Positions 51,474-59,666 of a stretch of 64,000 nucleotides of DNA are shown piece by piece. The DNA is from Acidimicrobiaceae bacterium (GTDB taxonomy: Bacteria; Actinomycetota; Acidimicrobiia; Acidimicrobiales; RAAP-2): assembly GCA_003153575.1 (NCBI GenBank), contig PLZW01000037.1:1-64000 (forward strand), given 5' to 3'. A program made the translations under genes and the position numbers. How positions within the stretch are numbered: the stretch's first letter is position 1; every line of letters begins with the position of its first letter. A model generated the notes under the pieces. The model did no database searches. It was not told where the DNA came from and saw nothing but the letters and a program-made list of their open reading frames with translations.

Positions 51474-51527
51474 CCGAGCCGGCCAGGCCACGACCTCCGC
51501 CGATCCTGGCCCGGTAACAAATGGCAC

Positions 51528-51593
51528 TTGTCCATCCTTTGTCCATCTACTGGACGGAATCCGATGGAACGGAGCGGACTACACGGACTCATG
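51528..51593 (+). repeat. island-end repeat, copy B
   Basis: A 66-bp sequence similar to 49516-49582, located 54 bases after the encapsulin stop and about 55 bases before a nine-base trace of the tRNA-Glu anticodon region (51648-51656, CCACCCTCT). It appears to be the right end of the encapsulin-bearing segment. The region 51474-51759 has no other gene. Confidence 0.55.
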
Positions 51594-51759
51594 CAATCTA
51601 CTGAGTTGGCGGAATGGCGATTGAAAGCATCGAAAGGACGTCTCGGGCCACCCTCTTAGTGAACCACCACGCGGGTTGGGCTTAGCGCTCCCCGAGCTGT
51701 GTGCCACCTAGAGGTTGCGTGGATGGGAGAGGTCCGAGACCGGTTGACCATCGCGCCCG

Positions 51760-52746
51760 TCATGGTTGAAGCGGGGTCATGGTGGCATGCATTTTGACGA
51801 ATTGCATCACGGGGGCAGTTTCAATGTGGGTGAGGCCGTCAAGGGCGATCATCTCGCCGGTGAGGTACTCATACAGCGAGCGGTCGTCTGGGCAGACCAG
51901 TGCCGCAACCAGGTTGGTGGACCCGGTGGTGGCGGCGACGAAGGGGAAATCGGGCCGACTGGCCAAGGCCTGTCCGATATCTCTCAGATTTGCGGGGACC
52001 ACCGACATCCACAGCAGGGCCTGAGGGCGGGTCGTAAATGCGTCGCTTGCGAGGTCCAAGTCGAAGAAGAGGGCGTCTGAGGCAATGAGTTCGTCGACTC
52101 GCCGTCGGACGGTCGACTCGTGCCAATGGGTGCGTGCAGCCAACTGGCGATAGGTAGCGCGGCCGTCGTCGGCAAGGGCCTGGACGAGCGGCCAGTCGGA
52201 GTCCTGCAGCTTGGCCTTCGGGCGATCGATCGGCGGCCTGTTCCGTGCCGGAGCGAGGAGTTGGGCAATCTCCCCGCGGCTGAGGTCGCTCGGGCCAGGC
52301 GGAGCCGACAATCCGGTGGCGAAAAGGTGGAGGAGACAGTACGCCTCGTAGTCGACGATCTGTCGACCGACAGAGAGCTGGCTGAGCAGCACTGGAGTTC
52401 GCTGTCCGCCGTCGCGCGAGTGAATCATGCTGAAGATCTCCGTTCCCCCCGAGGTCAGCTGTATCCAGGAGGTGTCCGGACGCTGCGCGAGTTTCGCGGC
52501 GACGGTCGGTGCGGACCCCGGAGCGCAACGGATCCGGACGGCCCAGTCGGACTGGCCGAGCCGCTGGGAATCGAGCTGGCCTACAACACGAAGAATGCGA
52601 TCGTCGAACAGACGCCGGTAGCGACGGGAGACGGTCTGCTCGGAGGACCCTAGGACCTCAGCCAACCGGCTGAACGGCGCTCGCGGATCGACGTAAAGCG
52701 CCTGGATGATTCTTCGGTCCAAGACGTCAAGGTTGGTGGATTCCAT
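51760..52746 (-). CDS. Lrp/AsnC-family regulator with two HTH domains
   Basis: A 328-residue protein built from two Lrp-like halves. The first winged HTH is LDVLDRRIIQALYVDPRAPFS and SEQTVSRRYRRL (residues 6-45), and the second is DWPLVQALADDGRATYRQLA and HESTVRRRVDELI (about 184-222), each followed by a ligand-binding region. It is longer than the single-domain Lrp (about 150). It is divergent from the DHA2 exporter gene with an 85-base gap and probably controls it. Confidence 0.82.
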   Translation of the reverse strand: MESTNLDVLDRRIIQALYVDPRAPFSRLAEVLGSSEQTVSRRYRRLFDDRILRVVGQLDSQRLGQSDWAVRIRCAPGSAPTVAAKLAQRPDTSWIQLTSGGTEIFSMIHSRDGGQRTPVLLSQLSVGRQIVDYEAYCLLHLFATGLSAPPGPSDLSRGEIAQLLAPARNRPPIDRPKAKLQDSDWPLVQALADDGRATYRQLAARTHWHESTVRRRVDELIASDALFFDLDLASDAFTTRPQALLWMSVVPANLRDIGQALASRPDFPFVAATTGSTNLVAALVCPDDRSLYEYLTGEMIALDGLTHIETAPVMQFVKMHATMTPLQP

Positions 52747-52831
52747 ACGTTTGATCTTATCGGATGGTGGTCACAGGCAAATATAACGAAATCGATGGCG
52801 GCCGGTGGCTCGGGGGAGCAGGCTGTCCGGT

Positions 52832-54385
52832 ATGGACAAGAAGTGGTGGACCCTGGTCGTGGTGTGCGCAGCCACCTTCATGTTGCTGTTGGACATCACC
52901 ATCGTGATCGTCGCCTTGCCGACCATCCAGTCGGAACTGCACGCAAGCTTCAGTGACATGCAGTGGGTCGTCGATGCTTATGCCCTGACGCTGGCGTCGG
53001 TGCTCCTGACCGCCGGTTCGCTGGCCGACCGGTACGGGCACCGATTGCTGTTCACCGTCGGCCTCATTGTCTTCACTCTCGGCTCGCTGCTCTGCGGGAT
53101 AGCCCAGTCGCCGATCATGTTGATCGTGTCCCGCTGCGCCCAAGGCATTGGCGGGGCAATCCTGTTCGCCACCTCGCTGGCTCTTCTGGCTCAGAGCTTC
53201 CACGGCAAGGAGCGGGGGATGGCCTTCGGAATCTGGGGTGCGGTCACTGGGGTGTCCGCCGGACTCGGACCAGTACTAGGCGGAGTCATCACCGACGCCA
53301 TCAGCTGGCGGGGCATCTTCTTGGTCAACCTGCCGGTCGGTGTTGCTGCGCTCGTCATCAGCAGGCTTAAGGTCGATGAGTCGAGAACTCCACATGCGGC
53401 CCGGCCTGACTGGGCCGGGTTCGCCACCCTCACCGCCGGGCTGGTCAGCCTGGTCTACGGATTGATTCGCGCCGGGGACATCGCCTGGAGCGGCACAGGG
53501 GTCGCTATCTGCCTTGCTCTCGCCGCTGCGTTCTTGGTTGCGTTCGTGGCAGTGGAGCGCCGAGCCGACCAACCAATGTTCGACCTGTCGCTGTTCCGTA
53601 TCCCCACCTTCAGTGGCGGATTGGTTGCGGCATTTGCCTTGAACGGTTCGCTCTACGCGATGTTCCTATATCTCGTCCTCTATCTCCAAGACGACCTCGG
53701 TTACTCCGCTATGGCGACCGGTAGTGCGCTACTGCTCATTAGCGGGACGTCTATTTTCTCGTCGATCTTCGCCGGAGTGTTCAGCGATCGGATCCCTGTC
53801 CGTTGGCTCATCGGGCCGGGCCTCCTACTGGTCGGGGTGGGTTTACTGCTCATGACCGGGCTGGACGGCAGCAGTTCCTGGACCCACTTGATCCCTGGCT
53901 TCATCTTGGCCGGCGTCGGCAGCGGGATAGTCAACCCGCCACTCGCTTCTACGGCCATCGGAGTCGTCGCCCCCCAACACTCCGGCATGGCCTCAGGCGT
54001 CAACACCACCTTCCGAGAGATCGGCATCGCCGCCGGCATCGCCGTCTACGGGTCAGTCTTCGCATCCGCTCTCCGCCAGAACTTGGGCCAGGCTCTCAAC
54101 AGCACCCCATCCCTTGAGCGGCATCTGCCCGGAGTCGTCAAGGCCATTCAACAGGGCAACGCCGCTCAGGCCATCAACGCTGTGCCTGCCCCACTGCGAG
54201 CACCACTTGTCACGGCCATTCACGCCAGCTTCGCCAGTGCGCTCGACATTCTGCTGGTCGCCAGCGCTGTTTTAGCCCTTGTCGGAGCGGCCTGTTCGAT
54301 TGTCCTCATCCGACATCGGGACTTCGTGGTCTCACACCACCAACCGACACCAGCGCCGACAGAGCCACTGGGCTCACCCCTGTGA
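52832..54385 (+). CDS. DHA2-family MFS multidrug exporter
   Basis: A 517-residue exporter with fourteen predicted helices: FMLLLDITIVIVALPTIQ, the motif A loop TAGSLADRYGHRL, and motif C GLGPVLGGVI. It resembles EmrB/QacA-type drug:proton antiporters. ATG 52832 gives the typical short N-terminus. Its regulator candidates are the divergent Lrp-like gene and the TetR stump that overlaps its 3' end on the other strand. The substrate is unknown. Confidence 0.9.
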   Translation: MDKKWWTLVVVCAATFMLLLDITIVIVALPTIQSELHASFSDMQWVVDAYALTLASVLLTAGSLADRYGHRLLFTVGLIVFTLGSLLCGIAQSPIMLIVSRCAQGIGGAILFATSLALLAQSFHGKERGMAFGIWGAVTGVSAGLGPVLGGVITDAISWRGIFLVNLPVGVAALVISRLKVDESRTPHAARPDWAGFATLTAGLVSLVYGLIRAGDIAWSGTGVAICLALAAAFLVAFVAVERRADQPMFDLSLFRIPTFSGGLVAAFALNGSLYAMFLYLVLYLQDDLGYSAMATGSALLLISGTSIFSSIFAGVFSDRIPVRWLIGPGLLLVGVGLLLMTGLDGSSSWTHLIPGFILAGVGSGIVNPPLASTAIGVVAPQHSGMASGVNTTFREIGIAAGIAVYGSVFASALRQNLGQALNSTPSLERHLPGVVKAIQQGNAAQAINAVPAPLRAPLVTAIHASFASALDILLVASAVLALVGAACSIVLIRHRDFVVSHHQPTPAPTEPLGSPL

Positions 54386-54628
54386 TGAGAACAGCTCGGC
54401 CATTGCATGCAGCTCAGCGCCATTTTGTGCGTACCGGCCTTGACGGAGGATGGCGTCCGTGTTTGCGAAGTACCGGTAGATGGTCGATACCGCGACCTCG
54501 GCCCGGTCGGCTACCTGCTCGACCGTGGCCGCGTCGTAGCCGTCACGCTCAGCGAGCTCGAGCATCGCGTCATGGATCGCCTCGCGGACCTTCTGCGTCC
54601 TACCAGACGATGTTTCTGCGAATAGTGC
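54374..54628 (-). pseudogene. truncated TetR regulator
   Basis: The frame from 54628 to the stop at 54374 encodes the TetR DNA-binding domain (QKVREAIHDAMLELAERDGY, then VEQVADRAEVAVSTIYRYFA), but has no start codon before ATG 54565 and ends about 25 residues after the HTH, where the family needs another 120. The stop is 12 bases inside the exporter gene on the other strand, and the 5' edge is 24 bases from an attachment copy. It is a stump, probably cut by rearrangement. Confidence 0.7.
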
Positions 54629-54651
54629 CTAGTGGGCAGGTGGCCACAATT

Positions 54652-54701
54652 CACCCTCTCAAGATGGGGACACGGGTTCGAACCCCGCTGGGACTGCAAG
54701 G
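54652..54701 (+). repeat. diverged attachment copy (tRNA-Glu 3' fragment)
   Basis: Fifty bases that match 40818-40867 with three substitutions. Two of the changes fall in the anticodon stem/variable region and one in the T-stem/acceptor side, so it probably came from the tRNA-Glu of another strain on an incoming element. Confidence 0.82.
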
Positions 54702-54719
54702 CCCGTTGGGACTGCAAGG
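54702..54719 (+). repeat. exact 18-bp tRNA-Glu end fragment
   Basis: An exact copy of 40850-40867 placed directly after the diverged copy. It may be the remainder of the original chromosomal tRNA end, displaced by successive insertions. Confidence 0.65.
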
Positions 54720-54826
54720 TAGGACCACTGGTAGAGGGGGTGATGGTGGCTACGGCGCCTTCCCACTCGGGAAACTTCTCCACTGGCTTGCAGTGGCGGA
54801 CCTACCCCGACCCGACGCTGGTCGCC

Positions 54827-55984
54827 TTACCGCAGCGGACGTGAGCCGGCGAGTCCCAGCAGGTCTCGTGAGACAAAGAGGGCAGCAGGTTGACCGGCTC
54901 CACCGCTGTGGACCGTCCCGTACTCGGTGAGGATTGAGACTTGGGCTAGGCGTCGAAGGGTCGCCAGCGCGGTTCGATTGGAGATCTGGAGCTCGTCGGT
55001 CAGAGTCCGAGACGTGAGCACGAGATGCCGAGGAAGCAGCTCGAGCGCGGCGTATGCCGTCGCGTCGCTGCGTGTCTTGCGATCGGTCGAGTCGAGCTTG
55101 TCACGCCACGTCCGCTTGATCTGTTCGACGCTGGCGGTAAGCGCCCGCTGCGCCTTGCCACCCGCGGTCACCGCGTCGGCGAACCACCTGACCCAGGGAA
55201 GGTGCTCGCCAAACCGAAAGAGCGTGAGGCCCGAGGAGTAGCCGCCGACGTCGGCCGCGATGGCGATGCTCACTGGCGGGGGCACGAGCAGTGCCAGCCG
55301 CCTCGTGAGCAACCAGGCGATGAGCACTCGGCCGACACGTCCGTTGCCATCCCCGAAGGGGTGGATGATCTCGAACTGAGCATGGGCCACGGCAGTTTGG
55401 GCGACCGGGTCGATGTCGACCCGGTTGACGTAGACGACAAGGTCGTCGAGGAGGGCATTGAGCAGTTCGGGAGGAGGGGTCACAAGGTTCGCGTCGAGCG
55501 GGCTTGTTCCCCCGATCCAGCTTTGTTCGTCCCGGATTGCTCCGACGTATCGCTCAGGTGTCGGGCTCCCCGTCAAGAGAGTCCGGTGCCAAGCGCACAA
55601 CAGCTCGGTCGAAAGTGCGTCAACGCCTTCAGCGCTTGCCACAGCTTCGGCGACGGCGGTCAGGTTTGATGCCACCCAGACCGCAGCCCCAGCCTCCCGG
55701 CCACCCGGTCGCTCCTCTGCGAGCACGACATCCACGACTGGGGCGGTGATGCCCTCGATAAACGACGAGGCGAGACCCTCAGAGCGGAGCAACAGACGCG
55801 CGAGGGGTTCGTACTCGGCTGCGAGGGATTCGGCTGCATATCCGACCTCAGCCGCCGCCATGGCGGTCTTGGCTGCCGTGGGGGCATCGAGGGTGAGCTC
55901 GCGCTCAACGAGTAGGTCCGGTACGAAGGCGCGGACTCTCCGTCCGTTCCATACGATCGCGACCTCTGACCCGGCGAGCTTCAC
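54827..55984 (-). CDS. Fic-family protein, class II (N-terminal inhibitory motif)
   Basis: A 385-residue Fic/DOC protein. The catalytic motif is H207-PFGDGNGRVG-R218, complete for AMP transfer. The inhibitory motif SSFIEG (residues 73-78) lies N-terminal to it, which places it in the autoinhibited class II. A C-terminal winged-helix-like segment (LTDELQISNRTALATLRRLA) follows. It should AMPylate a protein target, or remove AMP. GGAG lies just upstream of ATG 55984. It starts 108 bases beyond the island attachment copies. Confidence 0.92.
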   Translation of the reverse strand: MKLAGSEVAIVWNGRRVRAFVPDLLVERELTLDAPTAAKTAMAAAEVGYAAESLAAEYEPLARLLLRSEGLASSFIEGITAPVVDVVLAEERPGGREAGAAVWVASNLTAVAEAVASAEGVDALSTELLCAWHRTLLTGSPTPERYVGAIRDEQSWIGGTSPLDANLVTPPPELLNALLDDLVVYVNRVDIDPVAQTAVAHAQFEIIHPFGDGNGRVGRVLIAWLLTRRLALLVPPPVSIAIAADVGGYSSGLTLFRFGEHLPWVRWFADAVTAGGKAQRALTASVEQIKRTWRDKLDSTDRKTRSDATAYAALELLPRHLVLTSRTLTDELQISNRTALATLRRLAQVSILTEYGTVHSGGAGQPAALFVSRDLLGLAGSRPLR

Positions 55985-56028
55985 ATATTCTCCAAATACC
56001 TGATGGATAACATCATATCAGTAGAGTA

Positions 56029-56238
56029 TTGGTGCGTAGCCGCGCAATCACTCTCGGCGATCCCGGAGCTCTACGCCGGGTTCCGGCCGGAGCGGGCGCA
56101 GGATTCCTCGGCAGCATCCGGGCCTGGATCGACAACCACAGCGACCAGGTGATCATCGTGGTCTCGCTGGTCCTCGGCCTCTGGCTAGTGGGCGAGCTTG
56201 TAGGCGGTCAGGCCTGCCGTGTCGGTTGCGTCGAATAG
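56029..56238 (+). pseudogene. C-terminal remnant of a GAP-like membrane protein
   Basis: The frame contains GSIRAWIDNHSDQVIIVVSLVLG, like the last loop and helix of GAP (Sap/LysE-type) membrane proteins, without the rest of the protein. Its 3' end runs into the end of the antiparallel beta-propeller gene. It is probably a fragment. Confidence 0.4.
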
Positions 56239-57669
56239 GTACCCGTCGGCAAACACGGGCTGGGCGAACTGGGGACTGTTCCCGTTGTTCAGGGTTGCCA
56301 GGACCGAACCGGTCGAAGCGTTGAGCAGGTAGTCGGCGTTGGTGGCTCCCGTGCCTGAGCCGATGGTGGCGACCGACAGGACTCCGGCGCCATCCAATGC
56401 GGGTGTCCCGAGGACTTGCTGGGGGAGTCCGGTGGCCCACAGGACCTTTCCAGTTGCCGCATTGAGTTCGGTGATGGAGCCTCCGTAGGCGATGCCTCCG
56501 ATGGTGGTGGCAGTCCCCGCTACGAAGAGATGGCTGCCCTGCACCGCGGTCGAGGCCAGACAGGCTGCCGACATGCCGTGGTCCCCGGTATTCACGTCGG
56601 CGATCCGGGTCTGCCACACCGGCCCAGCGGCCAGGTCCCCCTGGCGCAGTGCGTAATAGACCCCGTTCTTGTTGCAGGTGCCCACCATTGGCGTCTTGGT
56701 GGTCGTCCCGGGCAGCTTGGCGCTGAACAAGCTGACCGATGCACCGAAGTCGTCGTCCGTGCTCGCCTGATCGCTCAAGGGGAGCTGCCAGACTCCGACC
56801 TGAGCCAGTGTCTTACCGTTCAGCTCGACGATGGATTCCGAGGTCCCCTCGTTGGGGGGAGTGGGTGCAATCACGTTGCCGGTCCCGGCATAGACGTTGC
56901 CGTTTCCAGCCACTGCCGGACTCGACCAGATGCTCCCCCCGACCATTCCAGAGGGAACGGTGTGATAGGAGGCCATTCGCTTGCCCGTCGACTGGTTGAA
57001 GGCAAGAAGCCCACCACGAACGTGGTCAGTGCACTGCCCGGCGATCCCGACATAGACGTGGTTGTTGGCCACGGTCGGTGTGGACCAGTCGTAGTAGTTG
57101 GGCGTGGTGCCCACCTGCACGGCGATCACGGACTTCCAGATCACGGCTCCCGTCGTGGCGTTGAGGGCATAGAGGTACCCGTTCCCTCCTGACACGTAAA
57201 CAGTAAGTGTTCCCGTCTTGGGATCCGGGGCAACCGTGGCGGTGGCCGTGATCCCCCGGGTCCCACACGTGCCCGTGGAGGTCACGTAGCCGAGATTCGC
57301 CCGCCACAGCACGGCACCGGTGGTCTCATCGAGGGCGTAGAAGATGCCGGAGTTGGCTCCGATGTAGACCACGCCGTTCTCGACCGTGGGGCTGGCGTTG
57401 ATCTGGTGGCCGAGGGCCGCCACCGGCGGGGCAGCTGGCATGAAGTTCCAGGCGGATGCGACCGTGGACGCATTCGATGGGGTGATCGCAGTCGCTCCCG
57501 CCAGATAGGAGTTGTGCGTCGGCCCATCAAGGTAGGAAGGCCAGTTTACGTAGGTGGCGGCTGACGCCGGTGATGCGGCAGCAATCGTCCCGCAGATGAT
57601 CGCCACTACGCCGACGATAGCCAGGGGTGCCCTGCCTCCCGCTGCTGCGCTCTTCCTGGTTCTACTCAC
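56185..57669 (-). CDS. secreted PQQ-type beta-propeller protein
   Basis: A 494-residue exported protein. GTG 57669 opens a signal peptide (SRTRKS, hydrophobic core, cleavage after ASPASA). The mature part has repeated propeller motifs of the PQQ/WD-like type: VYIGANSGIFYALDETTGAVLW, GYLYALNATTGAVIWK, and ITELNAATGKVLW, about seven blades. It does not carry the Trp-docking ligands of a true quinoprotein dehydrogenase in any clear form. It may bind a ligand or be a non-enzymatic surface protein. It is divergent from another secreted propeller gene. Confidence 0.82.
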   Translation of the reverse strand: MSRTRKSAAAGGRAPLAIVGVVAIICGTIAAASPASAATYVNWPSYLDGPTHNSYLAGATAITPSNASTVASAWNFMPAAPPVAALGHQINASPTVENGVVYIGANSGIFYALDETTGAVLWRANLGYVTSTGTCGTRGITATATVAPDPKTGTLTVYVSGGNGYLYALNATTGAVIWKSVIAVQVGTTPNYYDWSTPTVANNHVYVGIAGQCTDHVRGGLLAFNQSTGKRMASYHTVPSGMVGGSIWSSPAVAGNGNVYAGTGNVIAPTPPNEGTSESIVELNGKTLAQVGVWQLPLSDQASTDDDFGASVSLFSAKLPGTTTKTPMVGTCNKNGVYYALRQGDLAAGPVWQTRIADVNTGDHGMSAACLASTAVQGSHLFVAGTATTIGGIAYGGSITELNAATGKVLWATGLPQQVLGTPALDGAGVLSVATIGSGTGATNADYLLNASTGSVLATLNNGNSPQFAQPVFADGYLFDATDTAGLTAYKLAH

Positions 57670-58140
57670 CAGACCACCATTCCCTTCGAATCGAGTTGTG
57701 ATGCAGCGGTACGTGACAGTCAATAGGCCCTTGCTCGCCTTGCCGTAGCCAGCGGTGAGAGACCCGTGTGGTTGAGAGTGAGCCCTATGCACGCCGATGA
57801 GCGCGCCGTCCCCCAAGGAGATCACCTTTGCGTCCAATGTAGGGATCCTACGGCGAGGACTGGCCGATCCCAAGAGTCGCTCGCGGACGAGTGCATCCCC
57901 ATGCCGATTTTGGCGTCGGGTCTGAGGTGAATGGGTACATCGCCGATCACTTCGGCAACCGAGCATTGGATCGGACATGTTGGGGTGCGGCTGGCGTCGG
58001 CCAGGCCACGGCGATGGAAGCACTGGATGAATCCTGGAGATCTACCTTGCGGTGCTCGGTGCCTTCCCCGCAGAGTCGACGATGCCGATACCTCGGCCAT
58101 TCGCGTTGACAGGGCAAGATGGACGCGTTAGCACGGCACC
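57670..58140. other. intergenic region between two divergent secreted-protein genes
   Basis: About 470 bases with no gene I can support. Open frames here lack ribosome sites and motifs. It must contain the promoters of the two propeller genes; no clear operator or riboswitch is recognised. Confidence 0.4.
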
Positions 58141-59349
58141 ATGCACCTGCGCCCTTTCGGAGCGGTCTCGATCTCCGTGGGGGTGGTCTTGGCGTTGGGT
58201 GGGTCACTATCAGTCTTCGTGTCGCCCGTGCACGCCGCGGACACGACTCAAATCGGGTGGACAACGGTTCCGGCTGAGACAGTGTCGGGCCAGAACTTCA
58301 TCCTGAACTCCGTCGCGGCACCGACGATGGGTGCGGTGTGGGTGGCCGGATACCACTGGGAAGTGGTCGGTGGTGCAATCGAATTCCGCACACTGGCCGA
58401 GCACTTCAACGGGAAGCGGTTCGTCATCGTTCCGACCCCGGATCGAGAGACGGCACCGGCAGTCGACTTCCTCGATGGGATCTCCGGCACCTCGACGTCC
58501 GATGTCTGGGCGGTAGGATCCTCGAACGCACCGGGTGCGCCTGACCAGACTCTCGTCGAACACTGGGATGGCGCGACCTGGTCCATTGTCACGAGCCCTG
58601 ACCCGGGCAATGCCGACAACATCTTGCAAGGCGTCGCCGCTCTCGGCCCCACGGACGTGTGGGCTGTCGGGGCCGCGCAGACGACGGCCACTTTCTACCA
58701 GCGGCCGATGGCCATCCACTGGAACGGTGCGACATGGGCCGCCATGTCACTGCCCGAACCGACCGGTTGCACCGGTCACTCCTACCTCACCGCCGTCAGC
58801 GCGATCACTCACGGGGACGTTTGGGCAACGGGTTGGTGCGGTTCGGGCGGCACCACGCCACAGCAGGGCTACGTGGAACATTGGAACGGACATCACTGGG
58901 CTCTGTTCGGCTCGTATGGGAGCCTGCCGGCCAACTCGCAGCTCTACGGGATCAGCGCGACCGGGCCGAACGACGTCTGGGCCGTCGGTCACACCCAGGC
59001 GGCCGGTAGCAGCCAGATCGTTGCGCTGACCGTCCACTGGAATGGGGTGTCATGGACTCGGGTTGCCGTCAACCCGCCCGACGACCTCGGCGACCTCCAT
59101 GGCATCGTGGCCCGCGGATCCCAGCCCTCCTGGTCGGTCGGGTCCGGGTCCAGTCCGCAACCGCCCTTCGCCGGTCCATTGAGCGTTCGCTTCTACGGGG
59201 GAGCATGGCGCGATGTGAAGGTCCCCCTGCCGTTTGGTTCGCTCGCTGGTCTGACTGTCGACTCCGGCGGGCTCCTGTGGGCGGCCGGAACCCATCTCGA
59301 CCGGCTCGGCGACGACGTCCCCACAGTCCTCGTGCGACCCTTGGGGTGA
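58141..59349 (+). CDS. secreted DVWAVG-repeat beta-propeller protein
   Basis: A 402-residue exported protein with a signal peptide (VSISVGVVLALGGSLSVFVS, then HAAD). The mature part repeats DVWAVG followed by a stretch ending HWNG..W: SDVWAVGSSN, TDVWAVGAAQ, GDVWATGWCG and NDVWAVGHTQ, spaced about 50 residues apart, each a propeller blade. Function unknown; relatives are large surface proteins of actinobacteria. It is divergent from the PQQ-type propeller gene, so the two may be co-regulated. Confidence 0.8.
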   Translation: MHLRPFGAVSISVGVVLALGGSLSVFVSPVHAADTTQIGWTTVPAETVSGQNFILNSVAAPTMGAVWVAGYHWEVVGGAIEFRTLAEHFNGKRFVIVPTPDRETAPAVDFLDGISGTSTSDVWAVGSSNAPGAPDQTLVEHWDGATWSIVTSPDPGNADNILQGVAALGPTDVWAVGAAQTTATFYQRPMAIHWNGATWAAMSLPEPTGCTGHSYLTAVSAITHGDVWATGWCGSGGTTPQQGYVEHWNGHHWALFGSYGSLPANSQLYGISATGPNDVWAVGHTQAAGSSQIVALTVHWNGVSWTRVAVNPPDDLGDLHGIVARGSQPSWSVGSGSSPQPPFAGPLSVRFYGGAWRDVKVPLPFGSLAGLTVDSGGLLWAAGTHLDRLGDDVPTVLVRPLG

Positions 59350-59666
59350 GTGAGGAAGTCATGGTCGGGGTGAGTTCGATTCTTCCCCCGGGGTTGAGTG
59401 CCGACCCGAGATCGGCGACGTCGGCACTCAACGGGAAGCGCGCTGCTGCATCAATCCGCCAATCTGCCCTACCCCTCAGGGTCCGTCGCCGACTCGATCG
59501 GAAAGAGTCATCAAGCGGTGGCGGAAGCTACGTTCATCCTGGACGCGAATGGGCACGCAGATCGGTAGCCTCTTCGGCGTATTCGATGACGCGTGGCCCA
59601 CGAGAATTCCAGGTGGCCGCCGCATCGTGCCTCGTGGAGTCGGACAGAGTGAGGAGGACCACTCAC
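59350..59666. other. intergenic region
   Basis: About 320 bases between the propeller gene and the DUF899 gene. No supported gene, RNA or clear hairpin. It should hold the promoter of the downstream gene. Confidence 0.35.

Larger units (their letters stand above)
49683..51656. mobile_element. encapsulin cassette between tRNA-Glu fragments
   Basis: About 2 kb between the attachment copy at 49645 and the repeat B/attachment trace near 51528-51656. It contains only the cargo and shell genes of an encapsulin system. The boundaries on the right are weak (nine bases, CCACCCTCT), so the unit could extend to 54701. Confidence 0.45.
51657..54701. mobile_element. third island segment (Lrp, DHA2 exporter, TetR stump)
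   Basis: About 3 kb from the weak attachment trace near 51650 to the diverged attachment copy at 54652-54701. It holds an Lrp-type regulator divergent from an exporter gene and the stump of a TetR gene cut near the attachment copy. No integrase. Confidence 0.4.

Noticed and set aside
40864-54701. Intact prophage or conjugative element
   Set aside because: No integrase, terminase, capsid (other than encapsulin), relaxase or replication gene is recognisable.
54740-54844. Small frame beginning MVATAPSHSG after the attachment copies
   Set aside because: About 35 residues, no motif, and it overlaps the end of the fic gene; not supportable as a gene.
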